This document shows positions 17,390 to 26,119 of a stretch of DNA of 64,000 bases, piece by piece; positions within the stretch are counted from its first letter, which is position 1; each line of letters opens with the position of its first letter. The translations under genes and the position numbers were made by a program. The notes beneath the pieces were generated by a model. The model was given only the letters and a program-made list of their open reading frames with translations, was not told the origin of the DNA and made no database searches. The DNA comes from Anaerolineaceae bacterium UBA5211 (GTDB taxonomy: Bacteria > Chloroflexota > Anaerolineae > Anaerolineales > Anaerolineaceae). The stretch is from the NCBI GenBank assembly GCA_002412595.1, contig DHVJ01000052.1, positions 3,131 through 67,130 of the forward strand, given 5' to 3'.

Positions 17390-18007
17390 ATGAAACGTAA
17401 AAATATTTTTATTGCAATTCTGTTCGTCATGGTTATGACGATTGTTTCCACAAAAACCATTCAGGTTGCCGCGCAAGAAATTGAACAGCAGCCTACTGTT
17501 GCCATTCCTACGGTGACCGGCACTCCCGAAGGCGTCACAATCACGGTTCCGTTGGACCAGGAGTATGTCAATGTACGCAATGGACCAGGTACCTTGTACG
17601 ATCTGGTCGGCCGTCTTGTCGCTGGACAAAAAGCGGCTGTGTTAGGGCGTTCAGAAGGCGGCGATTGGCTGTTCATACAATATTTTGGCGGCCCGGATAA
17701 CCAGGGGTGGGTTTACGCAGCCCCGGTTTCACTTTCTGCGGGTGAGGTGCCAATTGTGGAACCACCGCCAACGCTTACGCCAGCCATGAGCCCAACTATT
17801 AATTCAACTTTGGCTGCCCAATTTATCACTACACCGATTCCCACGCGTTTGGCGACATTTACTCCGGCCGAGTCGCTGGTTATACCGACTTACGAAGACG
17901 TTTCCCAAACTTCACTGTTGGGCAGCATCCCCATGGGATTGATCATCTTGATCCTGGGGATTATTGGCGGAATTCTGGCGGTTATTTCAGTCATTCGTGG
18001 ACATTAG
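17390..18007 (+). CDS. Secreted/membrane-anchored bacterial SH3-domain protein
   Basis: 205 residues: an N-terminal signal or anchor (about 5-28), then a bacterial SH3 domain (about 55-120; YVNVRNGPGTLYDLVGRL and DWLFIQYF...GWVYAAPV). A Pro/Thr-rich linker (about 125-175) and a C-terminal membrane helix (180-200; MGLIILILGIIGGILAVI) follow. Such SH3 domains usually bind cell-wall peptides. Its last 21 bases overlap the patatin gene on the other strand. Confidence 0.85.
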   Translation: MKRKNIFIAILFVMVMTIVSTKTIQVAAQEIEQQPTVAIPTVTGTPEGVTITVPLDQEYVNVRNGPGTLYDLVGRLVAGQKAAVLGRSEGGDWLFIQYFGGPDNQGWVYAAPVSLSAGEVPIVEPPPTLTPAMSPTINSTLAAQFITTPIPTRLATFTPAESLVIPTYEDVSQTSLLGSIPMGLIILILGIIGGILAVISVIRGH

Positions 18008-18949
18008 ATCAGGCATAATCTCACTAAGAAGCGTCCCGTTCATGTAAGAAGGACGCATCCAGCGGTTCAAGCGCTTGTAAGCTGAGAAAGACGCATTGAT
18101 CTCGCTCAGTGATTCTTTTACAGCTTTTTCTCCGTAAGCAATGGCTTCGTCCACATCGACTTGGTCCATGATTGAGTATTTATAGATTTTCGGGTGCAAT
18201 AGCACATCCGGCTTTTCGATGCGCAAGCGCAACTCTGCGATCATGTTGGAGGTGATATCGCTGGAATCCACAAAGATTTTCATGGCCTGGCTGAGGCGCA
18301 GTTGATTGAAATGCTGCATGATGAAATCCGGAACGGGAACATAAGAAGGGACTTGTATTTTATCCACCTCACCCCACTCGCTGTTGGGAACGGATAGACT
18401 AACTGCGACAATAGGATAATCAGGAAATAGCCAACGCGCGGGAGAGACCGGCACAGGATCCAAGACACCGCCATCCACCAAATCCATGTCCCCCATACGC
18501 ACAGCCGGGAATAAGCCTGGAATTGCAGAGGTAGCCTGAATGGCCGGCAGTATCTTGCCAACATTCATGATAATTTCACGGCCGGTATTGATGTCAACCG
18601 CTGTGGACACAAATGGTGTCTTTAATTCATTGAAAGTCATATCCCCCAGCTTCGCTTTGAGGATATTAAACAAACCCTGCAACCCGACTAAAGAGGGCGG
18701 ATCATTTGGCGCGCGATTAATCATTTTTTGGAAATTCAGCTCTTTTGAAAACTTTTCCATTTCTTCGGTTGAAAAGCCTGCGGCACAAAGTGAACCTACA
18801 ATACCGCCGACACTGGTGCCTGTGATAGCTGCAATTTCAAAGTCTTCTTTCAACAATTGACGGATAACACCAATGTGCGCGAAACCTTTGATGCCGCCGC
18901 CGCCTAATGCTAAGGTTATTTTCTTCATATTATTATTTACGTTCATCAA
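17987..18949 (-). CDS. Patatin-like phospholipase (RssA/NTE-type)
   Basis: 320 residues. The serine-aspartate dyad of the patatin family is present: oxyanion loop GGGGIKGFAHIGVI, nucleophile elbow GTSVGG with Ser46, and DGGVLDPVP carrying the Asp. There is no signal peptide, so it is a likely cytoplasmic or membrane-associated lipid acyl hydrolase. The start is uncertain: two more ATGs, one and seven codons later, lack a clear ribosome site too. Divergent from smpB. Confidence 0.92.
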   Translation of the reverse strand: MMNVNNNMKKITLALGGGGIKGFAHIGVIRQLLKEDFEIAAITGTSVGGIVGSLCAAGFSTEEMEKFSKELNFQKMINRAPNDPPSLVGLQGLFNILKAKLGDMTFNELKTPFVSTAVDINTGREIIMNVGKILPAIQATSAIPGLFPAVRMGDMDLVDGGVLDPVPVSPARWLFPDYPIVAVSLSVPNSEWGEVDKIQVPSYVPVPDFIMQHFNQLRLSQAMKIFVDSSDITSNMIAELRLRIEKPDVLLHPKIYKYSIMDQVDVDEAIAYGEKAVKESLSEINASFSAYKRLNRWMRPSYMNGTLLSEIMPDLMSTND

Positions 18950-19126
18950 TGAAAAAAGTTTTATAAATTTTGTATGGTGAATTATATAATGACCAATATT
19001 GGAAAAGACAGAGATTTATTATTTGTTAATCTGTTTGTGCTGAAATATAAATCACAGATGTTAAACTTGAACTGGTGTATGCTTGTCAGAATTTAATATG
19101 TATCAATAGGATGTTAAAATTAGCCC

Positions 19127-19573
19127 ATGGGAAAAAAGATTGTTGCATCTAACAGAAAAGCGAAATTTGAATATTTTCTGCTGGAAAACTACGAAGCTGG
19201 TATTTCACTGAAAGGCAGCGAAATAAAATCCATTCGCGCAGGTCAGATCAGTATTGCTGAGGCTTATGTCCAAATCACTGGAGAAGAGGCATGGTTGATT
19301 AACGCGCATATTTCTCCTTACGACCCTGCCAGCCGTGAAAATCATGACCCGCTACGCAAGCGGCGTTTGTTATTGCATAAAAAAGAAATTGATGAAATCT
19401 CGCAGGCTGTTCGCAGCAAGGGCCTCACGGTAATACCCACTTCTGTATATCTAAGTGATGGCTTAGCCAAAGTGAATATAGCGCTGGCTAAAGGCAAGAA
19501 AATGTATGATAAACGGCAGGAAATTGCCAAACGGGACTTTCAAAGAGATCTGGATCGAGAAGGAAAACGCTAA
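19127..19573 (+). CDS. smpB: SsrA-binding protein SmpB
   Basis: 148 residues; binds tmRNA and brings it to stalled ribosomes for trans-translation. Family hallmarks are ASNRKAKFEYFLLENYEAG, GSEIKSIRAGQISI, the central LINAHISPY, and the basic C-terminal tail ending KRDFQRDLDREGKR. No tmRNA gene is visible in the adjacent gap. HutH-family gene follows after 15 bp. Confidence 0.97.
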   Translation: MGKKIVASNRKAKFEYFLLENYEAGISLKGSEIKSIRAGQISIAEAYVQITGEEAWLINAHISPYDPASRENHDPLRKRRLLLHKKEIDEISQAVRSKGLTVIPTSVYLSDGLAKVNIALAKGKKMYDKRQEIAKRDFQRDLDREGKR

Positions 19574-19588
19574 ACAGGAAAATAATCT

Positions 19589-21151
19589 ATGATAAGTTTG
19601 GATGGGCATTCGCTGAACCTCAAATCTGTAATTCGAGCATCGCGTTATCACGAACAAATAGAACTATCATCATCGGCTCAATCAGCCATGCAAAAATCGC
19701 AGGCAAAATTACAGGCGATCATTGCCCAATCCAAGCCGGTTTATGGCTTGAATACCGGCTTTGGCATTTTCGCTGACCGGACCATCACCCGTGCTGAAAG
19801 CCAGCAGTTGAATCGCAATTTGATTCTCAGCCATGCAGTCGGTACAGGGAATCCGCTGCCACAGGAAGTCGTGCGGGCGGCTATGCTGATCCGTGCCAAC
19901 AGCCTGGCCAAGGGATATTCCGGAATAAAACCAGGTATGGTCCAGGTGCTATTGGAAATGCTGAACCTCGGCGTCATACCGGTTGTGTATGACAAAGGGT
20001 CATTAGGGTCATCCGGCGACCTGTGTATGTTGGCGCAGATGGCATTGGTGGCAAGTACATTTCCGCAGGAGAAAGAATCTGAAAGCGGTTTGGCGGTTTA
20101 TCAAAGTGAAGTCATGAGCGGGCGTGAAGCCATGCAAAAAGCCGGCATCCAGCGCCTGACACTTTCGGATAAGGACGGCCTGGCATTGATTAATGGGGCA
20201 ACATTTTCTGCCGCTCTGCTGGCCTTGGCTGTTTATGATAGCGCCTATTTATGTTATTTAGCCGATTTAGCCGCCGCCTTGAGTTTTGAGGCATTACTGG
20301 CGCGCACCGACCCGCTGCATCCTGAATTGCATCAGGCGCGAGGTTTGGACGGACAGATCCAATCCGCTGCCAATATTAGCCTCTTCTTGGAAAACAGCAG
20401 CTTTGTGAATGCTCACCACCAGGTCCAGGATGCCTATTCTCTGCGCTGCGCGCCGCAAGTACACGGTGCTGTGCGGGATACAGTTGAGTTTGTGCAATCG
20501 ATTGTGTCCAGGGAAATCAATGCGGCTACTGATAACCCGCTGATTGTCGGGGAGGGGTTAGCGATATCCGGAGGGAACTTCCATGGGGAAGCCGTCGGTA
20601 TGAACGCTGATTATCTGGCAATTGCGCTCTCCGAACTTTCTGGCATTTCTGAAAGGCGCACATTCCGCTTGATGGATAGCCATTTGAACAATGGCTTGCC
20701 GGCTATGCTGGTGGGTAACGCGGATAAAGCCGGGCTTAATTCCGGTATCATGATGCTGCAGTACACCGCTGCGTCCTTAGCACTGGAGAACCAAACACTG
20801 TGCTCACCGGATTCGGTGCGTTCACTGCCCACTTCTGCCAATCAGGAGGATTTCAACGCTAACGCCTATAATGCCGCGTGGCATTTGCACCAGGTGTTGG
20901 AAAATGCCGCTAAAATCATCTGTATCGAAATATACGCCGCTTGCCGTGCGATCGATTTACGCCAGCGCGCAATGCCAAGACTGCGTTTAGGCAGTGAAAC
21001 TGCTGCAGTTTATGATTGGGTACGAGCTTTAATTCCTTATCAGGATGGCGACGCACTTTGGAAAGAAGAAATCGATTTGCTGCAGGACGAGCTTATCTAC
21101 AAGAAAGATTTCAGAGAAACCTTTTATAAAACTGAATTGACAAATGTGTGA
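19589..21151 (+). CDS. Histidine/aromatic amino acid ammonia-lyase family protein, divergent
   Basis: 520 residues, normal length for histidase. Catalytic Tyr52 (YGLNTGFG) and His82 (LSHAVGTG) are present. The tripeptide that cyclises to the MIO prosthetic group is Ser141-Ser142-Gly143 rather than Ala-Ser-Gly, and the following LCML replaces the usual LAPL. Late in the protein SANQEDFNANAYNA differs from the SANQEDHVSM of true HutH. No hutU, hutI or hutG is nearby. Deamination of an amino acid is likely; histidine as substrate is doubtful. Start supported by CAGGAAA. Confidence 0.85.
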   Translation: MISLDGHSLNLKSVIRASRYHEQIELSSSAQSAMQKSQAKLQAIIAQSKPVYGLNTGFGIFADRTITRAESQQLNRNLILSHAVGTGNPLPQEVVRAAMLIRANSLAKGYSGIKPGMVQVLLEMLNLGVIPVVYDKGSLGSSGDLCMLAQMALVASTFPQEKESESGLAVYQSEVMSGREAMQKAGIQRLTLSDKDGLALINGATFSAALLALAVYDSAYLCYLADLAAALSFEALLARTDPLHPELHQARGLDGQIQSAANISLFLENSSFVNAHHQVQDAYSLRCAPQVHGAVRDTVEFVQSIVSREINAATDNPLIVGEGLAISGGNFHGEAVGMNADYLAIALSELSGISERRTFRLMDSHLNNGLPAMLVGNADKAGLNSGIMMLQYTAASLALENQTLCSPDSVRSLPTSANQEDFNANAYNAAWHLHQVLENAAKIICIEIYAACRAIDLRQRAMPRLRLGSETAAVYDWVRALIPYQDGDALWKEEIDLLQDELIYKKDFRETFYKTELTNV

Positions 21152-21171
21152 AAAGAAGGTATTGATTAATT

Positions 21172-22302
21172 ATGTTGGATAATAAAGACCGAATTAGTCG
21201 AAGAACTTTCCTCGAAAGAGGGTTAGTAGGGTTGGGCGGTTTGGCTGTGATGCCCGTGTTTAAGAATAGTAAAAATTTCTTGGCTGAATTTCCGGATAGT
21301 GAATATATTGGCCGGAATACCGTTTATCTGCCATCCTCATTACCAATCCGCTCCCGTCCCAATGTCGATGCGGATGCGGTGCGTTATTTGGGAGAGGACG
21401 AATGCGTCAGCTGGCTGCGTGAAGTAGTTGGCGATCATCCCACCGGCCGCACCAATCGTAAATGGGTAGAAACTCCGGAAGGCTATGTATATTCCCCCAG
21501 CCTGCAAAAGGTAAAAAATCTTCCCAATGAACCCACCACCACTCTGCCGCAGTATGGTGACGAGTCCGGCATGTGGGTGGAAGTAACCGTCCCTTATGTA
21601 AACCTGACGCTGGATAATCCACCGGCCAAATCACCCTGGTTGAATGCAGTTTCATCGACCCTGTGGCGGTTGTATTACAGCCAGGTTATTTGGGTCAACC
21701 AAATTGCCATGGGAGAAGACGGCAACTTGTTGTATCGCGTGGAAGAGCGTTATGGCTCCTATGGGGATATATTCTGGGCGGACGCGCGTGCTTTTCGCAT
21801 TATTACTGAGGAAGAACTTGCGCCAATCCATCCGGAAGTTACCGATAAGAAGATTATCGTAAACATTAACGAACAGTCTTTGACCTGCTATGAGGGCGAC
21901 ACCGAAGTGTATTTCTGCCAGGTAGCCACTGGTAAGACCCTCGATTCCTTGGGTAACCCTGTCGAAACCTGGGCGACCCCAGTGGGCAACCATTGGGTTT
22001 GGCGTAAGGTCATCTCGCTGCATATGAGCGGTGGTGGTGCCGGCGCGACCGAGGAAGGTTACGACACCATGGCTGTTCCCTGGACATCCCTGTTTCAGGG
22101 AGAAGGTGTGGCTATTCATGGTGCTTTCTGGCACAATGACTTTGGCACGCCCAAATCACACGGATGTGTCAATACCAGGCCGGAAGATGCCAAGTGGATT
22201 TATCGCTGGACGACCCCCAATGTACCTTACGCTGATGGGGATATCAGTGATTCAGTCAATTACTCTGGAACGAAAATTGAAGTAGATAAACGGTTATATT
22301 AA
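21172..22302 (+). CDS. Tat-exported L,D-transpeptidase (YkuD domain)
   Basis: 376 residues. The N-terminus carries a twin-arginine motif (SRRTFLERG, Arg10-Arg11) and a hydrophobic stretch, so export by Tat is likely. Residues about 45-110 resemble an SH3-like module, and a YkuD catalytic domain occupies about 225-376. The active site is complete: HGAFWHNDFG and SHGCVNTRP with nucleophilic Cys332. Such enzymes cross-link peptidoglycan peptides or attach proteins to it, implying a peptidoglycan wall. A terminator follows. Confidence 0.92.
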   Translation: MLDNKDRISRRTFLERGLVGLGGLAVMPVFKNSKNFLAEFPDSEYIGRNTVYLPSSLPIRSRPNVDADAVRYLGEDECVSWLREVVGDHPTGRTNRKWVETPEGYVYSPSLQKVKNLPNEPTTTLPQYGDESGMWVEVTVPYVNLTLDNPPAKSPWLNAVSSTLWRLYYSQVIWVNQIAMGEDGNLLYRVEERYGSYGDIFWADARAFRIITEEELAPIHPEVTDKKIIVNINEQSLTCYEGDTEVYFCQVATGKTLDSLGNPVETWATPVGNHWVWRKVISLHMSGGGAGATEEGYDTMAVPWTSLFQGEGVAIHGAFWHNDFGTPKSHGCVNTRPEDAKWIYRWTTPNVPYADGDISDSVNYSGTKIEVDKRLY

Positions 22303-22318
22303 TACCTATGAAACATCA

Positions 22319-22350
22319 TCTGGTTCCTCGCTGATAGAGGAATCAGATTT
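22319..22350 (+). terminator. Terminator after the L,D-transpeptidase gene
   Basis: An 11-bp stem (TCTGGTTCCTC with GAGGAATCAGA, one G-U) and a 7-nt loop, followed by a weak T-rich stretch (TTTATTCATT). It lies 17 bp past the stop. Confidence 0.6.
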
Positions 22351-22420
22351 ATTCATTCAAAATACAAATAACGAGTTCAAATCGACGAAAATCACCCCGA
22401 AAAGTTTTCCAAGCAATCAG

Positions 22421-23209
22421 ATGCCCATCCATAAAAAGAACTCAATAAGTTGGTACACCTCCGAAAGTTTAGAAGATGCTGGCATAAAGCATGGCTTTTT
22501 CATGCGTCACGGCGGATGTAGTCCGGCGCCTTGGGCCAGCTTAAATTTGGCTACTTCGGTGGGCGATTCGCGTGAAAATGTGATTGAAAACCGCAATCGC
22601 ATTGCCGATGCGTTGGAGATTGCCCGCGACAGCTATTATGACGTCTGGCAGGTCCACAGTGCCAGGGTGGTGCAGGCTGAACGGCCGCGCCGTTTAGATG
22701 AGGACCACCTGCAAGCAGATGCAATTGTGACGGACCAAAAAGGTGTTTCCATTTTGATGCTCTTTGCTGATTGTGTTCCTATGCTTTTCTATGACCCGGT
22801 CAGGCGAGTGGTGGCCGGAGCGCATGGCGGTTGGCAAGGAACCTTTAAGGGCGTAGCTTCTGAAACAGTTGCTGCTATGCAATCCAAATTTAACTCAAAA
22901 CCGGAAGATATCTTGGCAGTTATCGGACCTTCTATTTGTGCGCAGCATTATGAAGTGGGGCCGGAAGTTGTGGCTGCTGCTGAGGCACATTTTAAGGATT
23001 CTGATGAGGTGGTGCGGCGTGAAAACAAGCGCACGTATGTGGACCTGCAGTTGGCTAATCAGCTTTTTCTGGAACGAGCGGGATTGCTTCAGATTGAACA
23101 AACCGGGATTTGCACCATGGCCGAGAATCAGGATTGGTTTTCCCACCGCAGTGAAAATGGAGCGGCCGGACGCTTCGGCGCCGTGATCACTTTGGGGCGC
23201 GATGGCTGA
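22421..23209 (+). CDS. pgeF: Peptidoglycan editing factor / purine nucleoside phosphorylase (YfiH, laccase-domain)
   Basis: 262 residues. Family order is kept: HGFFMRHGG, the VWQVHSARV His motif, ADCVPMLFYD with the Zn-ligand Cys, and VAGAHGGWQGTFKGV with the ligand His. The usual HAGWRG is HGGWQG here. The ending SHRSENGAAGRFGAVI is typical. Characterised members either phosphorolyse purine nucleosides or remove mis-incorporated L-Ser from wall precursors. It overlaps the next gene by 8 bp. Confidence 0.92.
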   Translation: MPIHKKNSISWYTSESLEDAGIKHGFFMRHGGCSPAPWASLNLATSVGDSRENVIENRNRIADALEIARDSYYDVWQVHSARVVQAERPRRLDEDHLQADAIVTDQKGVSILMLFADCVPMLFYDPVRRVVAGAHGGWQGTFKGVASETVAAMQSKFNSKPEDILAVIGPSICAQHYEVGPEVVAAAEAHFKDSDEVVRRENKRTYVDLQLANQLFLERAGLLQIEQTGICTMAENQDWFSHRSENGAAGRFGAVITLGRDG

Positions 23210-23486
23210 AAAAGTTCTACTGGTCAATTTGCGTGTTCAACCCTCCGCAAAGAGAGACGAGATATCTGGTTGGATGGAAGATGGAACCCTGAAGGTGAAA
23301 GTGCGCGGTAAACCGCTTGAAGGAAAAGCCAACGAGAGTTTATTAATGTTATTTAGCAAAGCATTAGATATCCCTAAACGGGATATCACCATTGTGGCGG
23401 GGGAGAAATCCAGAAATAAACGTCTGAAGTTTTTCGGGATTGATAAAGATGTGATTGACCAGTATTTAAAAAATCAGGGGAATTAA
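23202..23486 (+). CDS. DUF167 (YggU) family protein
   Basis: 94 residues, the full length of this small conserved family of unknown function. The diagnostic VQPSAKRDEISGW, LKVKVRGKPLEGKANESL and IVAGEKSRNKRLKFFGI are all present. Its start overlaps pgeF by 8 bp, so the two are coupled; it meets the zinc-ribbon gene tail to tail with a 4-bp overlap. Confidence 0.92.
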   Translation: MAEKVLLVNLRVQPSAKRDEISGWMEDGTLKVKVRGKPLEGKANESLLMLFSKALDIPKRDITIVAGEKSRNKRLKFFGIDKDVIDQYLKNQGN

Positions 23487-24184
23487 GAACCGTACACAAT
23501 TCGTCCACAGGAAGGGCAGATGAAAAGTTGGCTGCCGGAACGCGCTTGCTGACATTGACTGGCGGTTAACGAAGACCCGCAGGCTGAACAGGAATTATCC
23601 TGCAATTGAGCAACGGCCAGGCCGTTCTTCATTTTTCTCAAATGTTCGTAAGTGGATTTTTTGTCTTCCTGAATTTGGGATTCCTGACTGGAACGCTTAG
23701 CAGACAAATTCTTGAGGGTGTTTTCAAGCGTATTTTTTTCGGCGATCAACCTGGATTTGCTTGTTTCGAATTCTGTCAGCACTTTTTTAAGTTCATCTTT
23801 GAGAGCGGTAGTTTTTTCTTCAGCTTTCTCAAGCTTGATCAACTGCTCCAATGATTGTCTTTCCAATTCAACCAGCATTTTGGTCAGGGAAGTGATTTCT
23901 GCTTGCAGGTCCTGGAGTTCTTTGGGACTTTGGATGCGGCCGCTGTATAAATTGGCTTCGCTTTGGGTTTTCTTGACTTTTCTCTGTTCGGTTTCATAGT
24001 CGATGGACTCAAAATCACTTTTGATCTTTCTTAGCTCCGCTTCCATGGATTCCACGCGTTTTTTAGCGAGTTCGACACCTTTGTCTGCTGCGATGGCGCT
24101 CTGAATTTCACCAATGCGTTTTTGGGCGCGGTCAAATTCGGAATCAATGCTTTGTAGCTGAAAAAGTTGAAAGCCAACGTTCAT
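23483..24184 (-). CDS. Coiled-coil protein with C-terminal C4 zinc ribbon (CT398/zf-RING_7-like)
   Basis: 233 residues. Residues 1-185 are almost continuous heptad-rich helix (for example AKKRVESMEAELRKIKSDFESI), predicted to form a long coiled-coil hairpin. The C-terminal 40 residues carry two CxxC pairs (SCSACGSS and FICPSCGR) for one zinc. The layout matches a widespread family often annotated as putative nucleic-acid binding. Function unknown. Divergent from the response regulator. Confidence 0.87.
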   Translation of the reverse strand: MNVGFQLFQLQSIDSEFDRAQKRIGEIQSAIAADKGVELAKKRVESMEAELRKIKSDFESIDYETEQRKVKKTQSEANLYSGRIQSPKELQDLQAEITSLTKMLVELERQSLEQLIKLEKAEEKTTALKDELKKVLTEFETSKSRLIAEKNTLENTLKNLSAKRSSQESQIQEDKKSTYEHLRKMKNGLAVAQLQDNSCSACGSSLTASQCQQARSGSQLFICPSCGRIVYGS

Positions 24185-24289
24185 GCGTATTAGTTTATGG
24201 TATTCTTGTTAAGTAAGCTCAATCCGTTGGTTTGATTGTACTGGATGGGGTAACATTCGTCCAGTTTTTAGAAAACATCTTGTCAACGG

Positions 24290-24318
24290 TTGCAAAACAT
24301 ATTTTACAATCCTATAAT
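24290..24318 (+). promoter_or_regulatory. Promoter of the response-regulator gene
   Basis: TTGCAA, 17-bp spacer, TATAAT. Near-consensus housekeeping promoter 54 bp before the ATG at 24372. The leader contains an AGGAGAGA ribosome site. Confidence 0.75.
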
Positions 24319-24371
24319 AATTTTGAAGTATATTGAATAATGTAACGGAAAATTAATCATCAGGAGAGAGA

Positions 24372-25088
24372 ATGCCCACCTCAACAGCCAATAAAAAAAT
24401 TCTTGTCGTCGATGATGAGGAGCGCATGCTTCGATTTATCCGGCTGAACCTTGAACATGATGGTTTTCAAGTGATTGAAGCCATTAAAGGCCACGAAGCC
24501 CTGGATAAGATGCGCACGGATATGCCGGATATGATCCTACTGGATGTCATGCTGCCGGATTTGGATGGTTTTGAAGTGCTGAAAATGGTACGTGAAATCA
24601 GCAATATTCCCGTGATTATGCTAACGGCCAAAGGCGAGGAAGATGACCGTGTCCGCGGCCTGGAATTGGGCGCGGATGATTACGTGACCAAGCCCTTCAG
24701 CCCGCGTGAACTGGTCAGCCGCGTAAAGGCGGTTTTGCGGCGCGTGGAAATGGAAGGCGCCGAAGAGGTAGATGTCATTCAGGTGGACGACCGCCTGAAA
24801 ATTGATTTCAATCGTCGTGAAATTTGGGTGGATGGTGAGTTGGTCAAGCTGCGCCCGACCGAATATCGCTTGCTTTATCATTTAGTCCAAAATGCTGGAT
24901 GGGTGCTGACTTATGATCAAATACTTTCACGGGTTTGGGGGTATGAGTATCGTGACGAACCCCATTATGTGCGCTTATATATCAATTATCTACGGCAAAA
25001 ACTGGAGAAGGATCCAGCCAACCCAAAATACATCCTTACAGAGCGAGGGGTTGGTTACCGTTTCGTTGATTTTAAACGCAATGAGTAA
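24372..25088 (+). CDS. OmpR/PhoB-type response regulator, orphan
   Basis: 238 residues. The receiver domain (9-125) has the acidic pair Asp14-Asp15, phospho-acceptor Asp58 (MILLDVMLPD), the conserved Thr in IMLTAKG, and Lys107 in VTKPFSP. The winged-helix DNA-binding domain (about 140-235) contains LRPTEYRLLYHLVQNAG and ends ERGVGYRFVDF. No histidine kinase gene is adjacent; a terminator closes the transcript directly after it. It binds DNA as a phosphorylation-driven dimer by family precedent; targets unknown. Confidence 0.95.
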   Translation: MPTSTANKKILVVDDEERMLRFIRLNLEHDGFQVIEAIKGHEALDKMRTDMPDMILLDVMLPDLDGFEVLKMVREISNIPVIMLTAKGEEDDRVRGLELGADDYVTKPFSPRELVSRVKAVLRRVEMEGAEEVDVIQVDDRLKIDFNRREIWVDGELVKLRPTEYRLLYHLVQNAGWVLTYDQILSRVWGYEYRDEPHYVRLYINYLRQKLEKDPANPKYILTERGVGYRFVDFKRNE

Positions 25089-25110
25089 TGGAAGAATAAT
25101 ATAAATTTAA

Positions 25111-25145
25111 TAAAACGCTTGTGTTTTTCTGACACAAGCGTTTTA
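25111..25145 (+). terminator. Terminator of the response-regulator gene
   Basis: A perfect 12-bp stem (25112-25123 with 25133-25144, core ACGCTTGTG/CACAAGCGT) and a 9-nt loop, with T-run. It separates the regulator from hsp20, so the two are not one operon. Confidence 0.88.
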
Positions 25146-25188
25146 TATTTAAGACTGTGAAAATAATGAAAACTGAAAGGAGTTCAAA

Positions 25189-25629
25189 ATGGCTAATCTA
25201 ACTCGTTTAAATCCTGTACATGAAATGGTAGGAATGCGGGATGAGATGGATAGAATCTTTGAGGATTTCTTCAGCCGCGGCCTGATCAATTATGAAGGTT
25301 ATGGAACGATCAATTTAGATATGATGCAGACTGAGGATGATGTGGTTGTGAAAGCATCTATCCCTGGCGTCAAAGCGGACGATATCAATATTTCCGTCTC
25401 TGGTGATACCCTAACTATTCGGGGTGAAATGAAAATGGAAGAAGAAACCCGGAAATCCGATTACCATTTACATGAAATACGGCAGGGGACTTTTGCCCGC
25501 TCGGTGCTATTACCTTGCCCGGTTGTAGTGGATAAGGCTAAAGCTGATTTTGAAAATGGGATTTTGAAGTTGACCCTGCCAAAAGCAGAGGAAGTTAAAC
25601 CTAAAACCATTTCTATAAAAGCTAAATAG
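25189..25629 (+). CDS. Hsp20/alpha-crystallin small heat-shock protein
   Basis: 146 residues. The alpha-crystallin domain spans about 42-138 (VKASIPGVKADDINISV, LLPCPVVVDKAKADFENG, ILKLTLPK). The C-terminal IxI-type anchor is ISIKAK, and the N-terminus has RLNPVHEMVGMRDEMDRIFED. It holds unfolded proteins without ATP. AAAGGAG precedes the ATG. I see no CIRCE element upstream. Confidence 0.96.
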   Translation: MANLTRLNPVHEMVGMRDEMDRIFEDFFSRGLINYEGYGTINLDMMQTEDDVVVKASIPGVKADDINISVSGDTLTIRGEMKMEEETRKSDYHLHEIRQGTFARSVLLPCPVVVDKAKADFENGILKLTLPKAEEVKPKTISIKAK

Positions 25630-25659
25630 ATCTGCTGATTATTATTATAAAAGTCTAAT

Positions 25660-25709
25660 AGTGCCAACCAGTCAGATTAAGATAAAATCTAACTTATAAA
25701 GTTGGCACT
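25660..25709 (+). repeat. Inverted repeat in the hsp20-trx gap
   Basis: Nine-base arms AGTGCCAAC and GTTGGCACT are separated by 32 bp that itself contains AGATT/AATCT pairing. It could form a long imperfect hairpin. A short T stretch follows later (ATATTTTG), so it may be a weak terminator of hsp20 or an operator for the thioredoxin gene 30 bp further on. Confidence 0.5.
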
Positions 25710-25738
25710 TAATATTTTGTATTCAGGAGAAAGAAATA

Positions 25739-26092
25739 ATGAATGAACCAGTCCATGTTACTGACGCAGCCTTTGAAAAAACAGTTTTGCAATCCAAACT
25801 CCCGGTAATCGTAGATTTCTGGGCCCCCTGGTGTGGTCCTTGCAAGATGGTGGCTCCAATCTTGGATAAGGTTGCCAAGGATTATGAAGGCAAATTGGTA
25901 GTTGCGAAAGTGAATACGGATGAAAATCAGGAATGGGCTGGGCGTTATGGCGTTCAGGGCATCCCGACCATGTTATTTGTGGCGGAAGGAAAAATCATTC
26001 ACCGCCAGGTAGGTGCCGTACCCGAAGGAATATTACGGGACGCACTCGATCAATTTTTGGAAGTATCTGGAAGCAGTAAAACAGAAGCTTAA
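25739..26092 (+). CDS. trxA: Thioredoxin
   Basis: 117 residues, typical size. The redox motif WAPWCGPCK has Cys32 and Cys35, and the cis-proline loop is GIPTMLF. It reduces protein disulfides in the cytoplasm. The ribosome site CAGGAGAAAG precedes the ATG. No thioredoxin reductase gene is adjacent. Confidence 0.97.
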   Translation: MNEPVHVTDAAFEKTVLQSKLPVIVDFWAPWCGPCKMVAPILDKVAKDYEGKLVVAKVNTDENQEWAGRYGVQGIPTMLFVAEGKIIHRQVGAVPEGILRDALDQFLEVSGSSKTEA

Positions 26093-26119
26093 TTCTCTGC
26101 TGTGTAGAGCATGCGAAAA

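Noticed and set aside
19589..21151. Part of a histidine utilisation operon
   Set aside because: Neighbours are smpB and an L,D-transpeptidase; no hutU, hutI or hutG.
25640..25738. CIRCE or HspR operator near hsp20
   Set aside because: The inverted repeat present does not match TTAGCACTC-N9-GAGTGCTAA and lies downstream of hsp20.
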